Source: Sphingobacterium haloxyli (GTDB taxonomy: Bacteria > Bacteroidota > Bacteroidia > Sphingobacteriales > Sphingobacteriaceae). Taken from it: DNA of 64,000 nucleotides. The stretch covers positions 124,001 through 188,000 of the forward strand of contig NZ_PVBQ01000002.1 of assembly GCF_002980525.1 (NCBI RefSeq). The letters run 5' to 3'. Each line of letters begins with the position of its first letter. The stretch's first letter is position 1. Shown piece by piece: positions 34,564 to 43,701 of the stretch. The position numbers and the translations under genes were made by a program. The notes under the pieces were generated by a model that saw only the letters and a program-made list of their open reading frames with translations, searched no databases and had not been told where the DNA came from.

Positions 34564-36972
34564 ATGCGCGCGATTTTAAATATATGTATTCTCCTGGTTG
34601 CTGTACTGACAGCACAAGCACAACAAGGGGAGGTAAGCGGTCGTGTTTTGAACGAACAACAAGAACCCTTATCGAATGTGTCGATTTATTTGCTGACGGC
34701 AAAAGCAGGGGCTCTCCTAAAAACGGGAGTAACCAATGAGCAAGGACGATATGTTATCAAAAATGTACCTCATGGCGAGTTTGTCATTCAAGCGTCCTCT
34801 GTCGGATATGAAACATTGAAATCCGCTGTAGTGAAGGCCACTGGGCAGTCGCTGGTGATAGACGATATGCTATTAAAAAGCGAGTCGCAAACCATAGATG
34901 CGGTTGCGGTGGAAGGGCAGGTTCCACTTGTCCAGCAACGAGATGGAAAATTAATTTTGAATGTGGAAAACTCTACCTTGGCAGCAGGCAATAATGCATT
35001 AGAAGTGGTGCGGCGTGCCCCGGGAGTAAGCGTTGACAAGGATGAAAATCTTCAATTGATGGGACAGCAAGGTGTAAATGTAACAATTGATGGCCGACAG
35101 ACATACATGAGTGGCGAACAGCTGTCGACATTCCTCAAATCTATGAACGGCGACCAGATTAAAAGTGTGGAAGTCAGCACGATAAGGAGTGCAAAGGAAG
35201 ATGCGGAAGGTACGGTGGGCACCATCAACATTGTTTTGAAAAAGAATAGACTTGAAGGTTTCAACGGATCGTTTCTGGCCAGTGGCGCGCACGGTAAGCA
35301 TGCACGGGGAAATTCGTCACTGAACCTCAGTTATAAGAAAAACAACACAACTGTTTTTGGAACGTATGGGTTCACTCGTAATAAGAGACAATTTGATTTA
35401 GGATTGGAGCGAAAAATCCCTTCTGAAGAGGTCGGTGACCGGGTTTTTGATCAAGACGCTAGCTTGGTGGAAACTAATAAAACCCACAATTACCGAATAG
35501 GGATAGAACAGAAGACATCCGAACGAAACACCATGCTATTGCAATTTTCTGGCGATAACGATAAGGAAAGCTCCGTTAATGCGAGTTTGACCAATATCGG
35601 TCCGGAGTTGGGTCTCGTGGACTCGGTTCTACGTACGGTAACGAATAGTAGAACACCTTTTAACCGTTACTCCCTGAACTTTAACAATGAACTTCAGCTG
35701 GATACGTTAGGCGGAAAATTGATATTTGACTTTGACTGGACAGCATTTCGCAATGATGCCGATATCGATTACGACTATAAAACCTATCTTCCAGACGGGA
35801 ACCTGTCTTATGCTCCAGAAAAATGGCGGACGGGGATGCCGGTTGATATTGATATTTACGTTGGGAAAATTGATTTCTCTAAAAAGTTGGGAAAGGGAAA
35901 GCTAGAATCGGGGCTAAAATATAGTCGCGTAAAATCAGATAATAATTTAGCTTTTGAAAGATTTGTTGATGACACATGGGAGGATTTTGAGGGGCGCCAA
36001 AATCACTTTATCTACACCGAGGAGATTGCAGCGGGTTATTTGGATTACAACCGCTCTTTCGGCGCAACCGATATCAAGGTCGGTGTCCGGGCAGAGTATA
36101 CGTTTTCGGATGCCCATTCGGTCACCAACGGCGTAACCAATAAACGTGACTATCTGGACTTCTTTCCCTCGGCGAGTATCTCTCACACGGTTAATGAGAA
36201 CAATATTATTTCTTTAAGTTATGCGCGAAAGATCTCTAGACCAAACTATCGCTATTTGAATCCCATGCCCTATTATATAGACAAGTTTACGTTTATGTTA
36301 GGGAACCCCTATCTCAGACCTCAGTATACAGATGGATTTACATTAAATTATACACTTTATAAGATGTTTAATATAACACTGGGTACGGATATCACGAACG
36401 ACGCTATGGTAGAAAGCATGGGGCAAGACGATATTAAAGGCGAGTCGTGGGTGACGCGCGAGAACCTTGCCAGAACAATGACTTCCTATCTGAATATCAA
36501 TGCGCCATTTAGAATTGGAAAAATTTGGACGATGAACAATAACCTGACGACGATTTATATGCATTTCAAGGGTCCGATAGCTGGAGAGTATGCCGACCTT
36601 GGTTCTGTTTTCTTTCAAGGCCGTAGCACGAATAATTTTAAGCTGACCAAAGCACTTTCTGCGGAGTTGGCCGTTGATTACAATAGCCCATTCCTCTATA
36701 ATATTTATAAAATTCATGCACGCTGGGGAACGGATATAGGTATTAACTATAATTTCAAAGACGAGCGGAACGCGCTGAAATTGGCAGCAACAGATATCTT
36801 CCGAACACAACAAAATAACGTATCGACAGATTTTGGGCAGTTCAACTCCATGATACGTCAGTACAACGACAATCAAACCGTTCGATTAACTTATACCTAT
36901 AAATTCGGTAATCTGAAACAGCAAATGAAAAAAAGGGGCGAGGAATCTGAAGAAGCAAGCCGCGCCCGGTAG
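34564..36972 (+). CDS. TonB-dependent receptor-like outer-membrane protein (CarboxypepD-reg plus beta-barrel)
   Basis: 802 residues. Signal peptide (cleavage near AQAQQ, about 20), a carboxypeptidase-regulatory-like domain (about 25-105, GRVLNEQQEPLSNVSIYLL), a plug region with VVRRAPGVSVDKDENLQLMG (about 149-168), and an outer-membrane barrel of the OMP_b-brl_3 type to residue 780. It ends in a charged tail (MKKRGEESEEASRAR), not in the aromatic residue common for barrels. It is third in the padR-pspC operon, which suggests a link to envelope stress rather than to nutrient uptake. Confidence 0.9.
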   Translation: MRAILNICILLVAVLTAQAQQGEVSGRVLNEQQEPLSNVSIYLLTAKAGALLKTGVTNEQGRYVIKNVPHGEFVIQASSVGYETLKSAVVKATGQSLVIDDMLLKSESQTIDAVAVEGQVPLVQQRDGKLILNVENSTLAAGNNALEVVRRAPGVSVDKDENLQLMGQQGVNVTIDGRQTYMSGEQLSTFLKSMNGDQIKSVEVSTIRSAKEDAEGTVGTINIVLKKNRLEGFNGSFLASGAHGKHARGNSSLNLSYKKNNTTVFGTYGFTRNKRQFDLGLERKIPSEEVGDRVFDQDASLVETNKTHNYRIGIEQKTSERNTMLLQFSGDNDKESSVNASLTNIGPELGLVDSVLRTVTNSRTPFNRYSLNFNNELQLDTLGGKLIFDFDWTAFRNDADIDYDYKTYLPDGNLSYAPEKWRTGMPVDIDIYVGKIDFSKKLGKGKLESGLKYSRVKSDNNLAFERFVDDTWEDFEGRQNHFIYTEEIAAGYLDYNRSFGATDIKVGVRAEYTFSDAHSVTNGVTNKRDYLDFFPSASISHTVNENNIISLSYARKISRPNYRYLNPMPYYIDKFTFMLGNPYLRPQYTDGFTLNYTLYKMFNITLGTDITNDAMVESMGQDDIKGESWVTRENLARTMTSYLNINAPFRIGKIWTMNNNLTTIYMHFKGPIAGEYADLGSVFFQGRSTNNFKLTKALSAELAVDYNSPFLYNIYKIHARWGTDIGINYNFKDERNALKLAATDIFRTQQNNVSTDFGQFNSMIRQYNDNQTVRLTYTYKFGNLKQQMKKRGEESEEASRAR

Positions 36973-37036
36973 GTCGATAAACCAAACTCCTAAAAAATTG
37001 TTATCTTGTATGGGTTTAAAATAAAAAAATATACAA

Positions 37037-37864
37037 ATGAAACGATTACTTCTTTTTTCTTTAGGAGCTGTATTGTCCACAACGGCGTTTAGTCAGCATC
37101 AACTGACGGAATTATGGGAAACGAAAAATTTACCGGTTCCCGAGTCTGTGCTTTATCATGCCGGAAATGATGTTTTATACGTGTCATTGATTGACGGAGA
37201 CGGTGCGACAAAAGACGGACAAGGCGGTGTTGCGGTGTTAAATCTGGATGGCAGCGTGAAGGATCAAAATTGGGTAACTGGGATGAACGCGCCCAAAGGA
37301 ATGGCTAGTTACAAGGATTTATTATATGTGGCTGATATTACCGCTGTTGCGGTTATCGATATGGAGACGGGTAATGTCGTGAATGAAATTGAATTTCCGG
37401 GAGCTGTTTTCCTGAACGATGTGACAGTAGATAATGACGGCGTGGTTTACGTATCAGATACGCGTACCGGGACTATTTACCAGATGCGAAATAACAAGCC
37501 AACGGTATTTCTAGAAAATGCGTCGAATGTCAACGGGTTGAAATTTATTAAAGGAAATCTTTATGCTTTGGTAGGGCCGGAATTATGGAAGATCGATGCC
37601 AACAAGAAAAGCACAGTTCTCGCAAAAGGCTTTGAGCTGGGGGGTGATGGGCTGGAGCCGGTCGGTAACAACGGAGATTTTCTTGTTACATGTTGGGGAG
37701 GCCTGGTGTATTATGTAAAAGCAGATGGCTCTTTTGAGAAAATGATGGATGTGCGGGGGAAAATGAACACAGCAGATTTGGGTATACACCCAGAGACAAA
37801 TACGATATACATTCCTACGTTTAATAGCAATAGCGTCAAAGCTTTTAAGCTTGATAAAAAATAA
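37037..37864 (+). CDS. SMP-30/NHL-like beta-propeller protein, exported
   Basis: 275 residues. Signal peptide (cleavage at AFSQ, about 18). The mature protein has six repeats of the propeller pattern, with the marks FLNDVTVDNDGVVYVSDT (SMP-30 gluconolactonase-like) and NVNGLKF. The fold is clear; lactonase activity is not proven by the residues seen. It overlaps the GH95 gene by 14 bases, so the two are translationally coupled. Confidence 0.75.
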   Translation: MKRLLLFSLGAVLSTTAFSQHQLTELWETKNLPVPESVLYHAGNDVLYVSLIDGDGATKDGQGGVAVLNLDGSVKDQNWVTGMNAPKGMASYKDLLYVADITAVAVIDMETGNVVNEIEFPGAVFLNDVTVDNDGVVYVSDTRTGTIYQMRNNKPTVFLENASNVNGLKFIKGNLYALVGPELWKIDANKKSTVLAKGFELGGDGLEPVGNNGDFLVTCWGGLVYYVKADGSFEKMMDVRGKMNTADLGIHPETNTIYIPTFNSNSVKAFKLDKK

Positions 37865-40196
37865 AAGAGGGTTGAGACGGCTATTAACCCTTTCCATCTT
37901 CTTCCACTTCGTCTGCAATTTATGTGCGCAGGATTTGACGATGTGGTATAATAAACCCGCCGCTCGCTGGGAAGAAACTTTGCCGTTGGGCAACGGGCAG
38001 ATCGGCATGATGCCCGATGGTAAAGTTCTGGACGAATCCATCGTACTAAACGAGATATCCATGTGGTCGGGAAGCCCCGAAGATCCGAATAACAATGATG
38101 CGTATAAAAGCGTCGATGCTATTCAAAAGCTGTTGTTCGCGGGGAAGAATGGACAGGCAGAAGCGTTGGTCAACAGGAACTTTGTAACGAAAGGAAAAGG
38201 CTCGGGAAATGGAAACGGAGCAAAGGTGCCTTATGGCTGTTTCCAGAACTTCGGATTCCTCAATTTCTTACATTCCATACAGGGCGAGGTTTCGCAATAC
38301 AAACGTACGCTGAACCTAGCAAATGCTACCGCGACAACGTCGTTTGAGGCAAATGGGGTACAGTATTTACGTGAGTATTTTACCTCTTTTGACGGGAATA
38401 TCGGTGTAATCCGTTTATCAGCCAATAGGAAAGGAGCCATTACCTTTGCTACACATTTTTACAGGGATGAAAATGTGCGTCATATGAACGTGACTGATAA
38501 CGAAATGACATGGAGAGGCACATTACCCGACGGAAAAGGAGGGGATGGATTACGGTTCGCGGGGAAAGTAAAAGTCATTACCAATGGTGGCAGCCATAGG
38601 ACGCATGACCATCAAGTCATTGTTAAAAATGCGGATGAAGTACTGCTAGTTTTTGCGGCGTCAACGGATTATTATGGACACCGTCCTGACGAGGCTGTTG
38701 AGCGTTTGTTGGCCGGTGCTGCTAAATGGACATACAAAAGTCTGTGGAAAGCACATCGCCAGCGATTTGGAAATGTTTTTGGTCGTGTCTCGTTACATTT
38801 GGAAGATAACCGGAACAGCCGGGACATTCCTACCGACCAACGCATCGAGCAATTTTTTGAGGATCCTGCGCAGGATAACGCCATGGCGGCTTTGTACTAT
38901 CAATTTGGCCGATACCTTAGTATATCCAGTACCGCGCCGAACGTAGGAAACGCGCTTCCCCCAAATCTGCAGGGTTTGTGGGCGCATCAAATCCAAACGC
39001 CCTGGAATGGAGACTACCATTTGAACGTTAACGCACAGATGAACCATTGGGGGGTCGAGGTAAATAATCTTTCGGAGTACCATATACCTTTTATTAATTT
39101 GATTAAGCGTATTGCGAAAGAAGGTGAAAAGACAGCCAAAGCTTATTATAATGCGCCCGGTTGGGTGGTCTATATGATGACGAATATTTGGGGGTATTCG
39201 GCGCCGGGCGAGCAAGCATCGTGGGGCGCAAGTACAGCATCGGGCTGGCTTTGCAACCACTTGTGGGAACATTATCAGTTCACAAAAGACGAAAATTACC
39301 TCGCTGAAATATATCCAGTACTAAAAAAAGCCGCTGTTTTCTACCATGCGACACTGGTTAAAGAGCCTAAAAACGGTTGGTGGGTAACTGCGCCGTCAGT
39401 TTCGCCGGAAAATGCTTTCAAGATGCCGAATGGTAAGGTGGCGTCGGTAGCGATGGGCCCTACAATAGACAATCAGATCGTCCGGGAGCTGTACGAGGCG
39501 GTAATCGAAGCAAACGATATACTCCAATTAAAGGACCCATTTGTGGTAGATCTGGAACGGCAACTTCGTGATGTGCCGCCCCCGGTGGTTGTCAGCAACT
39601 CAGGGCGTGTGATGGAGTGGTTGGAGGACTACGCAGAAGTTGAGCCTCAACATCGCCATGTGTCACACTTATACGGACTATATCCGGCGCATTTCATTTC
39701 GCCGGTTAGTACACCTGAGTGGGCCGAAGCGGCAAAGAAGACGCTGCTTGCGAGAGGCGACGAAGGTACTGGCTGGTCCCGAGCGTGGAAGATTTTGTTC
39801 TGGGCTCGGCTGCATGATGGTGATCGCGCGTTGGAGATTCTCCGGCAATTGCTCAAACCTGCTTTTAAAGATGAAGCGAGTTATGTAGGCGTGGGAGCCG
39901 GAACATATCCAAATCTTTTCTGTGCGCATCCACCGTTCCAGATCGACGGCAACTTCGGCGGCTCTGCGGGAATTGCCGAAATGCTCATACAGTCGCATGA
40001 CGGTTATATCCACTTGCTCCCCGCGTTACCTAAAGCGTGGCATAGTGGTGAAGTGAAAGGATTGAAAGCACGGGGAAATTATACCGTGGATATTCGATGG
40101 AAGGATGGTCGCGTCACCAACTTCAAGGTGCGCGGCAAAAAGGGTGAAACCGTGAATGTTTTCGTAAATGGGGATAAGATCAAGAAAAAGATATAG
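37851..40196 (+). CDS. Glycoside hydrolase family 95 (alpha-L-fucosidase/galactosidase type), exported
   Basis: 781 residues. Signal peptide (cleavage near CNLCAQ). GH95 marks: TLPLGNGQIGMM near the N-terminus, WNGDYHLNVNAQMNHW (about 385-400, the two substrate-binding Asn), EWLEDYAEVEPQHRHVSHLYGLYP (about 588-612, the general-acid Glu) and QIDGNFGGSAGIAEM (about 696-710, the catalytic Asp). There is no ATG before the catalytic part: the start must be TTG at 37851 or TTG at 37872. The gene overlaps the propeller gene by 14 bases. The substrate is an alpha-1,2-fucoside or L-galactoside at chain ends. Confidence 0.9.
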   Translation: MIKNKRGLRRLLTLSIFFHFVCNLCAQDLTMWYNKPAARWEETLPLGNGQIGMMPDGKVLDESIVLNEISMWSGSPEDPNNNDAYKSVDAIQKLLFAGKNGQAEALVNRNFVTKGKGSGNGNGAKVPYGCFQNFGFLNFLHSIQGEVSQYKRTLNLANATATTSFEANGVQYLREYFTSFDGNIGVIRLSANRKGAITFATHFYRDENVRHMNVTDNEMTWRGTLPDGKGGDGLRFAGKVKVITNGGSHRTHDHQVIVKNADEVLLVFAASTDYYGHRPDEAVERLLAGAAKWTYKSLWKAHRQRFGNVFGRVSLHLEDNRNSRDIPTDQRIEQFFEDPAQDNAMAALYYQFGRYLSISSTAPNVGNALPPNLQGLWAHQIQTPWNGDYHLNVNAQMNHWGVEVNNLSEYHIPFINLIKRIAKEGEKTAKAYYNAPGWVVYMMTNIWGYSAPGEQASWGASTASGWLCNHLWEHYQFTKDENYLAEIYPVLKKAAVFYHATLVKEPKNGWWVTAPSVSPENAFKMPNGKVASVAMGPTIDNQIVRELYEAVIEANDILQLKDPFVVDLERQLRDVPPPVVVSNSGRVMEWLEDYAEVEPQHRHVSHLYGLYPAHFISPVSTPEWAEAAKKTLLARGDEGTGWSRAWKILFWARLHDGDRALEILRQLLKPAFKDEASYVGVGAGTYPNLFCAHPPFQIDGNFGGSAGIAEMLIQSHDGYIHLLPALPKAWHSGEVKGLKARGNYTVDIRWKDGRVTNFKVRGKKGETVNVFVNGDKIKKKI

Positions 40197-40216
40197 TAAG
40201 TTTAAGGGGATAAAAC

Positions 40217-40224
40217 TACCTTTG
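40217..40224 (+). promoter_or_regulatory. Minus-7 box TACCTTTG of murF
   Basis: An exact TAnnTTTG match 16 bases before ATG 40241, which favours that ATG over the TTG at 40232. Confidence 0.5.
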
Positions 40225-40240
40225 TCTAAAATTGAGCAGC

Positions 40241-41542
40241 ATGACAATCGAGCAGTTATATTCTTTATATAAAGAACATCACTCGGTATCTACAGATACG
40301 CGTAACATCATACCCGATAGTATATTTTTCGCCTTAAGAGGAGAGCGGTTTAATGCAAATGAATTTGCAGGGCAAGCGTTAGCGAGCGGCGCCAAATGGG
40401 CAGTTGTCGATGAAGCAAAATATGCAACGGATGAACGCTATATTTTGGTAGAAAATGTATTGGCTACGTTGCAAGATCTGGCACGGTATCATCGTGGCCA
40501 GCTAAACATACCATTTATCGGGATCACCGGAACGAACGGGAAGACCACCACTAAAGAGTTATTACATGCCGTATTATCGCAACGCTTCAAAACGTATGCG
40601 ACAAAAGGAAATCTTAATAATCATATCGGTGTTCCGCTAACCGTGCTTTCGATAAATGACGACATTGAAATGGCGGTTATCGAAATGGGTGCTAATCACC
40701 AGGAAGAAATTGCATTTCTGTGCGACATTGCTAGGCCCACACATGGTCTGATTACCAACGTAGGAAAGGCACATTTGGAAGGCTTCGGTTCGTTTGAAGG
40801 GGTGAAGAAAGCCAAGGGTGAGCTGTACGATTTTCTTAAAACTCATGATGGTGTGCTGTTTCTACAAGGAGATAATGAACATCTGCGAGAAATGGAAATA
40901 CAGCGCGGAATTTCAAAAATTGTTCGCTATGGTTTTTCATCGGCAAATGACGTCATAGGACGACTGGAATATGCAAACCCACTACTTTGTGTTTCTTGGA
41001 AAGTCCATGATGCAGCGGTATACCATACCGTGTCAACGCAGTTAACGGGCTCCTATAACACGGAAAATATATTAGCCGCGGTTACGGTGGGGCATTATTT
41101 CGGCATGGATGATGACCATATCAGCCAAGGGATTGAGGCGTATGCACCGACCAATAACCGTTCCCAAATTACTAGGACGACACACAATACTATTATTGCC
41201 GACTATTATAATGCAAACGTAAGTAGTATGGAAGCCGCGTTGGCGAATATGGCAGTTATCGAAGCGGATCACAAGGTAATCGTATTAGGCGATATGTTTG
41301 AGCTGGGTGAAAACACGCAGGAAGAACACCGTCACGTGGTCGATCGTGCTTTAGCAATCGGTGCCGATCGGACTATATTTGTGGGTGAAGCATTTTATGC
41401 TCATCAAAATACGAAAGCGGAATTTTACGAAACTACGGACGCTACTAAAAAAGCATTCCGCGAACGACCTATTGTTAATAGTACGGTCCTTTTGAAAGCT
41501 TCTCGTGGTATGGCTTTCGAGAAATTGACGGAAGTACTGTAG
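40241..41542 (+). CDS. murF: UDP-N-acetylmuramoyl-tripeptide:D-Ala-D-Ala ligase MurF
   Basis: 433 residues from ATG 40241 (TTG 40232 lies too near the promoter box). Cytosolic Mur ligase that adds D-Ala-D-Ala to the UDP-MurNAc-tripeptide. Motifs: P-loop GTNGKTT (97-103), GNLNNHIGVPLT, MGANHQEEI (about 148-156) and ADYYNANVSSMEAAL (about 322-336). It is not in a division and cell-wall cluster but alone, with its own promoter. Convergent with the Rrf2 regulator, 15 bases apart. Confidence 0.96.
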   Translation: MTIEQLYSLYKEHHSVSTDTRNIIPDSIFFALRGERFNANEFAGQALASGAKWAVVDEAKYATDERYILVENVLATLQDLARYHRGQLNIPFIGITGTNGKTTTKELLHAVLSQRFKTYATKGNLNNHIGVPLTVLSINDDIEMAVIEMGANHQEEIAFLCDIARPTHGLITNVGKAHLEGFGSFEGVKKAKGELYDFLKTHDGVLFLQGDNEHLREMEIQRGISKIVRYGFSSANDVIGRLEYANPLLCVSWKVHDAAVYHTVSTQLTGSYNTENILAAVTVGHYFGMDDDHISQGIEAYAPTNNRSQITRTTHNTIIADYYNANVSSMEAALANMAVIEADHKVIVLGDMFELGENTQEEHRHVVDRALAIGADRTIFVGEAFYAHQNTKAEFYETTDATKKAFRERPIVNSTVLLKASRGMAFEKLTEVL

Positions 41543-41557
41543 GAAGTACTAGTGGGT

Positions 41558-41992
41558 CTACTCCAAGGACAACTGCTTCTCCTTATTGATAAGTTGCGCC
41601 ACGCTCGTGTCGTTGAGGATCTGTAGCATCGCGTTTCGAACCTCAATAAAGGTGTCTCGGATACCGCAAGCATGCTCTTCCACACATTCCTCACAGGAGC
41701 GATAAAAATTAAGACTCACGCAAGGCAATAAGGCAATAGGGCCATCAATTAACCGCATAACTTGGGAGAGGTAGATGTCTTCTGGCGCTTTATTTAAACT
41801 GTATCCCCCGCCGGCCCCTTTTTTAGAGTATAGTATACCAGCATTCCGCATTTCCAAAAGAATCTGTTCCAAGAACTTTTTCGGAATACGTTCCTCTTCA
41901 GCAATCTTTACAATTTGCATAGGTTCTTTTCCGTAGTTACGTCCCAACACCATGAGCGCCTTGATGGCGTATTTTGTTTTCTTAGAAAGCAT
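41558..41992 (-). CDS. Rrf2 family transcriptional regulator
   Basis: 144 residues from the ATG at 41992; the frame is open to 42013, but MLSKKTKYAIKALMVL is the usual N-terminus. Winged helix with IAEEERIPKKFLEQILLEMRNAG (recognition region about 30-52) and KKGAGGGYSLNKAP (about 57-70). Cysteines in the dimerisation loop (PCVSLNFYRSCEECVEEHAC) are placed as in iron-sulfur Rrf2 members such as IscR. It may sense iron-sulfur or redox state; the target genes are not visible here. Confidence 0.92.
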   Translation of the reverse strand: MLSKKTKYAIKALMVLGRNYGKEPMQIVKIAEEERIPKKFLEQILLEMRNAGILYSKKGAGGGYSLNKAPEDIYLSQVMRLIDGPIALLPCVSLNFYRSCEECVEEHACGIRDTFIEVRNAMLQILNDTSVAQLINKEKQLSLE

Positions 41993-42056
41993 GCGTTCCC
42001 TTTTTTGGATCAATTAATAGTAGCGAAGATACGGAAAAAAATAATTTGCTCTTGAC

Positions 42057-43694
42057 TTATTGCCCTAATACCTCTACGATAGGCTTTCCGATGTTGCCAT
42101 TCGGCTCCATAATATGTAATAACGATGCGAGCGTCGGCGCTATATCTACCACATGAACTTCTTTATTGCTTACGCCGCGTTGTATCCCCCAACCCATGAA
42201 AACGAGCGGTATATGCGAGTCGTATGGCGACCAAACACCATGTGTCGTTCCGGGGCTACGTGGTGTTCCAGCATACCATTGGGGATCAGCGATAATCTGG
42301 ATGGCGCCGCTGTGCTTGCGGTTATAGCCGTTGATAACTTTCTCCCGGAGCGGAGCGGGAATGAACATATGCTGTGCCCCCTCCATATCGATAACATACG
42401 TAATACCATCTTCCTTGTTAAGCGAATTGATAACCGTTTTCTTGATCTCTTTAAGACTTAGCTGAAGGGAGTCGATGAGGCCATAGTTAAGATGTACTTG
42501 GTAATTCATCAGGCTTCTGACGATTTTGTCGCTGCCAAATTTTTTCTCAAGTTCGTTATTCAGATTACGTTGGATTTGGCGCGCGAACAAATAGCCTCCG
42601 TTGCCTTGTTGGTCCGTATAATACATGGGGTTATAGGAAGCCGCATGATCGGCCGTCAGGAAAAAAGTATAGTTACCTTTACCTATATGTTTATCTAAAT
42701 AAGCCAAAAAATCTGCAATATCCTGATCAAGACGAAGATAAGTGTCCTCCATTTCTATGGCTGATAGTGAGTAACGGTGCCCGATATAATCCGTTGACGA
42801 TAAGCTCACGCATAAAAAGTCTGTCGTGCCCGTTGAATTGTTTCCCAGTTGTTCCTGTTTGATGGCTTCCTTGGCGAAGTCTAAGGTCAGGGTATTTCCC
42901 TGTGGCGTTGTTTTGATAAGCTCATAGCCAGCATCTTTCATTAGTTCGGAAGTCTTTCTAGGGAATGTGGGAGTCTCTTCGCCAGGCCACTTGCCTTCGT
43001 AAGGCGTGTCGTCCGCAGTACTGTTAATATACGTGTCGATAGGGTACAGCGTGTTCCAGTCCTGTTTTAAATAGTTGTCCGCTAGTTTTTGTTTGTTAAA
43101 GGTTTCCACCCAACCCGGGAGTTTCTCCATATAGAAAGTGCTCGAAATCCAGTTGCCTGATTTTCCCTCAAACCAATACGCCGCATCGGCAAAATGACCT
43201 GCTGGCAAGATTCCGCCACGGTCTTTCATCGAGATGCCAATTACTTTAGCCTGAAAATTCGTCGCTAGTTTCAGTTGGTCCGTGATGGTGGATGCTAGTA
43301 GGTTCCGAGGCGACTGTTGCCCCTCCCTTTCCAGCGTGCCTACTCCCCGGACGTTATCATCCTGCGTGCAGTACATAGGCTGTCCAGTTGCCTGTATAAC
43401 CCAGTCGTTCCCCGCGATGCCATGGATGGCGGGAACGGAACCAGTGTAAACAGAGGCGTGCCCTATAGCGGTAACCGTTGGAATATAATTAAGAAGGGCA
43501 TTTTCGCACGAGAACCCCTCATTTAAAAGACGCTTGAAGCCATCATCTCCATAACGGTCGGCAAAGCGGTAAAGGTAATCCCATCGCATTTGGTCGATCA
43601 TTAACCCCACAACCAATTTTGGACGTGCAGGTTGTGCTTCCACTTGAATAGCGATGGTTATGGTCAAAAGAGCCGTAAAGAAGAATTTCCACAT
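42057..43694 (-). CDS. PafA-like alkaline phosphatase family protein, exported
   Basis: 545 residues. Signal peptide (cleavage at QVEAQ, about 20). Nucleotide-pyrophosphatase/phosphodiesterase-type alkaline phosphatase fold. Zinc-site and nucleophile motifs: MIDQMRWDY (Asp34), PTVTAIGHASVYTG (Thr75 is the likely nucleophile) and later SSTDYIGHRYS and FLTADHAAS (Asp and His ligands), and THGVWSPYDSHIP. Like PafA of Elizabethkingia, it probably releases phosphate from phosphomonoesters in the periplasm. It lies 7 bases downstream of uvrA on the same strand. Confidence 0.9.
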   Translation of the reverse strand: MWKFFFTALLTITIAIQVEAQPARPKLVVGLMIDQMRWDYLYRFADRYGDDGFKRLLNEGFSCENALLNYIPTVTAIGHASVYTGSVPAIHGIAGNDWVIQATGQPMYCTQDDNVRGVGTLEREGQQSPRNLLASTITDQLKLATNFQAKVIGISMKDRGGILPAGHFADAAYWFEGKSGNWISSTFYMEKLPGWVETFNKQKLADNYLKQDWNTLYPIDTYINSTADDTPYEGKWPGEETPTFPRKTSELMKDAGYELIKTTPQGNTLTLDFAKEAIKQEQLGNNSTGTTDFLCVSLSSTDYIGHRYSLSAIEMEDTYLRLDQDIADFLAYLDKHIGKGNYTFFLTADHAASYNPMYYTDQQGNGGYLFARQIQRNLNNELEKKFGSDKIVRSLMNYQVHLNYGLIDSLQLSLKEIKKTVINSLNKEDGITYVIDMEGAQHMFIPAPLREKVINGYNRKHSGAIQIIADPQWYAGTPRSPGTTHGVWSPYDSHIPLVFMGWGIQRGVSNKEVHVVDIAPTLASLLHIMEPNGNIGKPIVEVLGQ

Positions 43695-43701
43695 GACAAA
43701 G

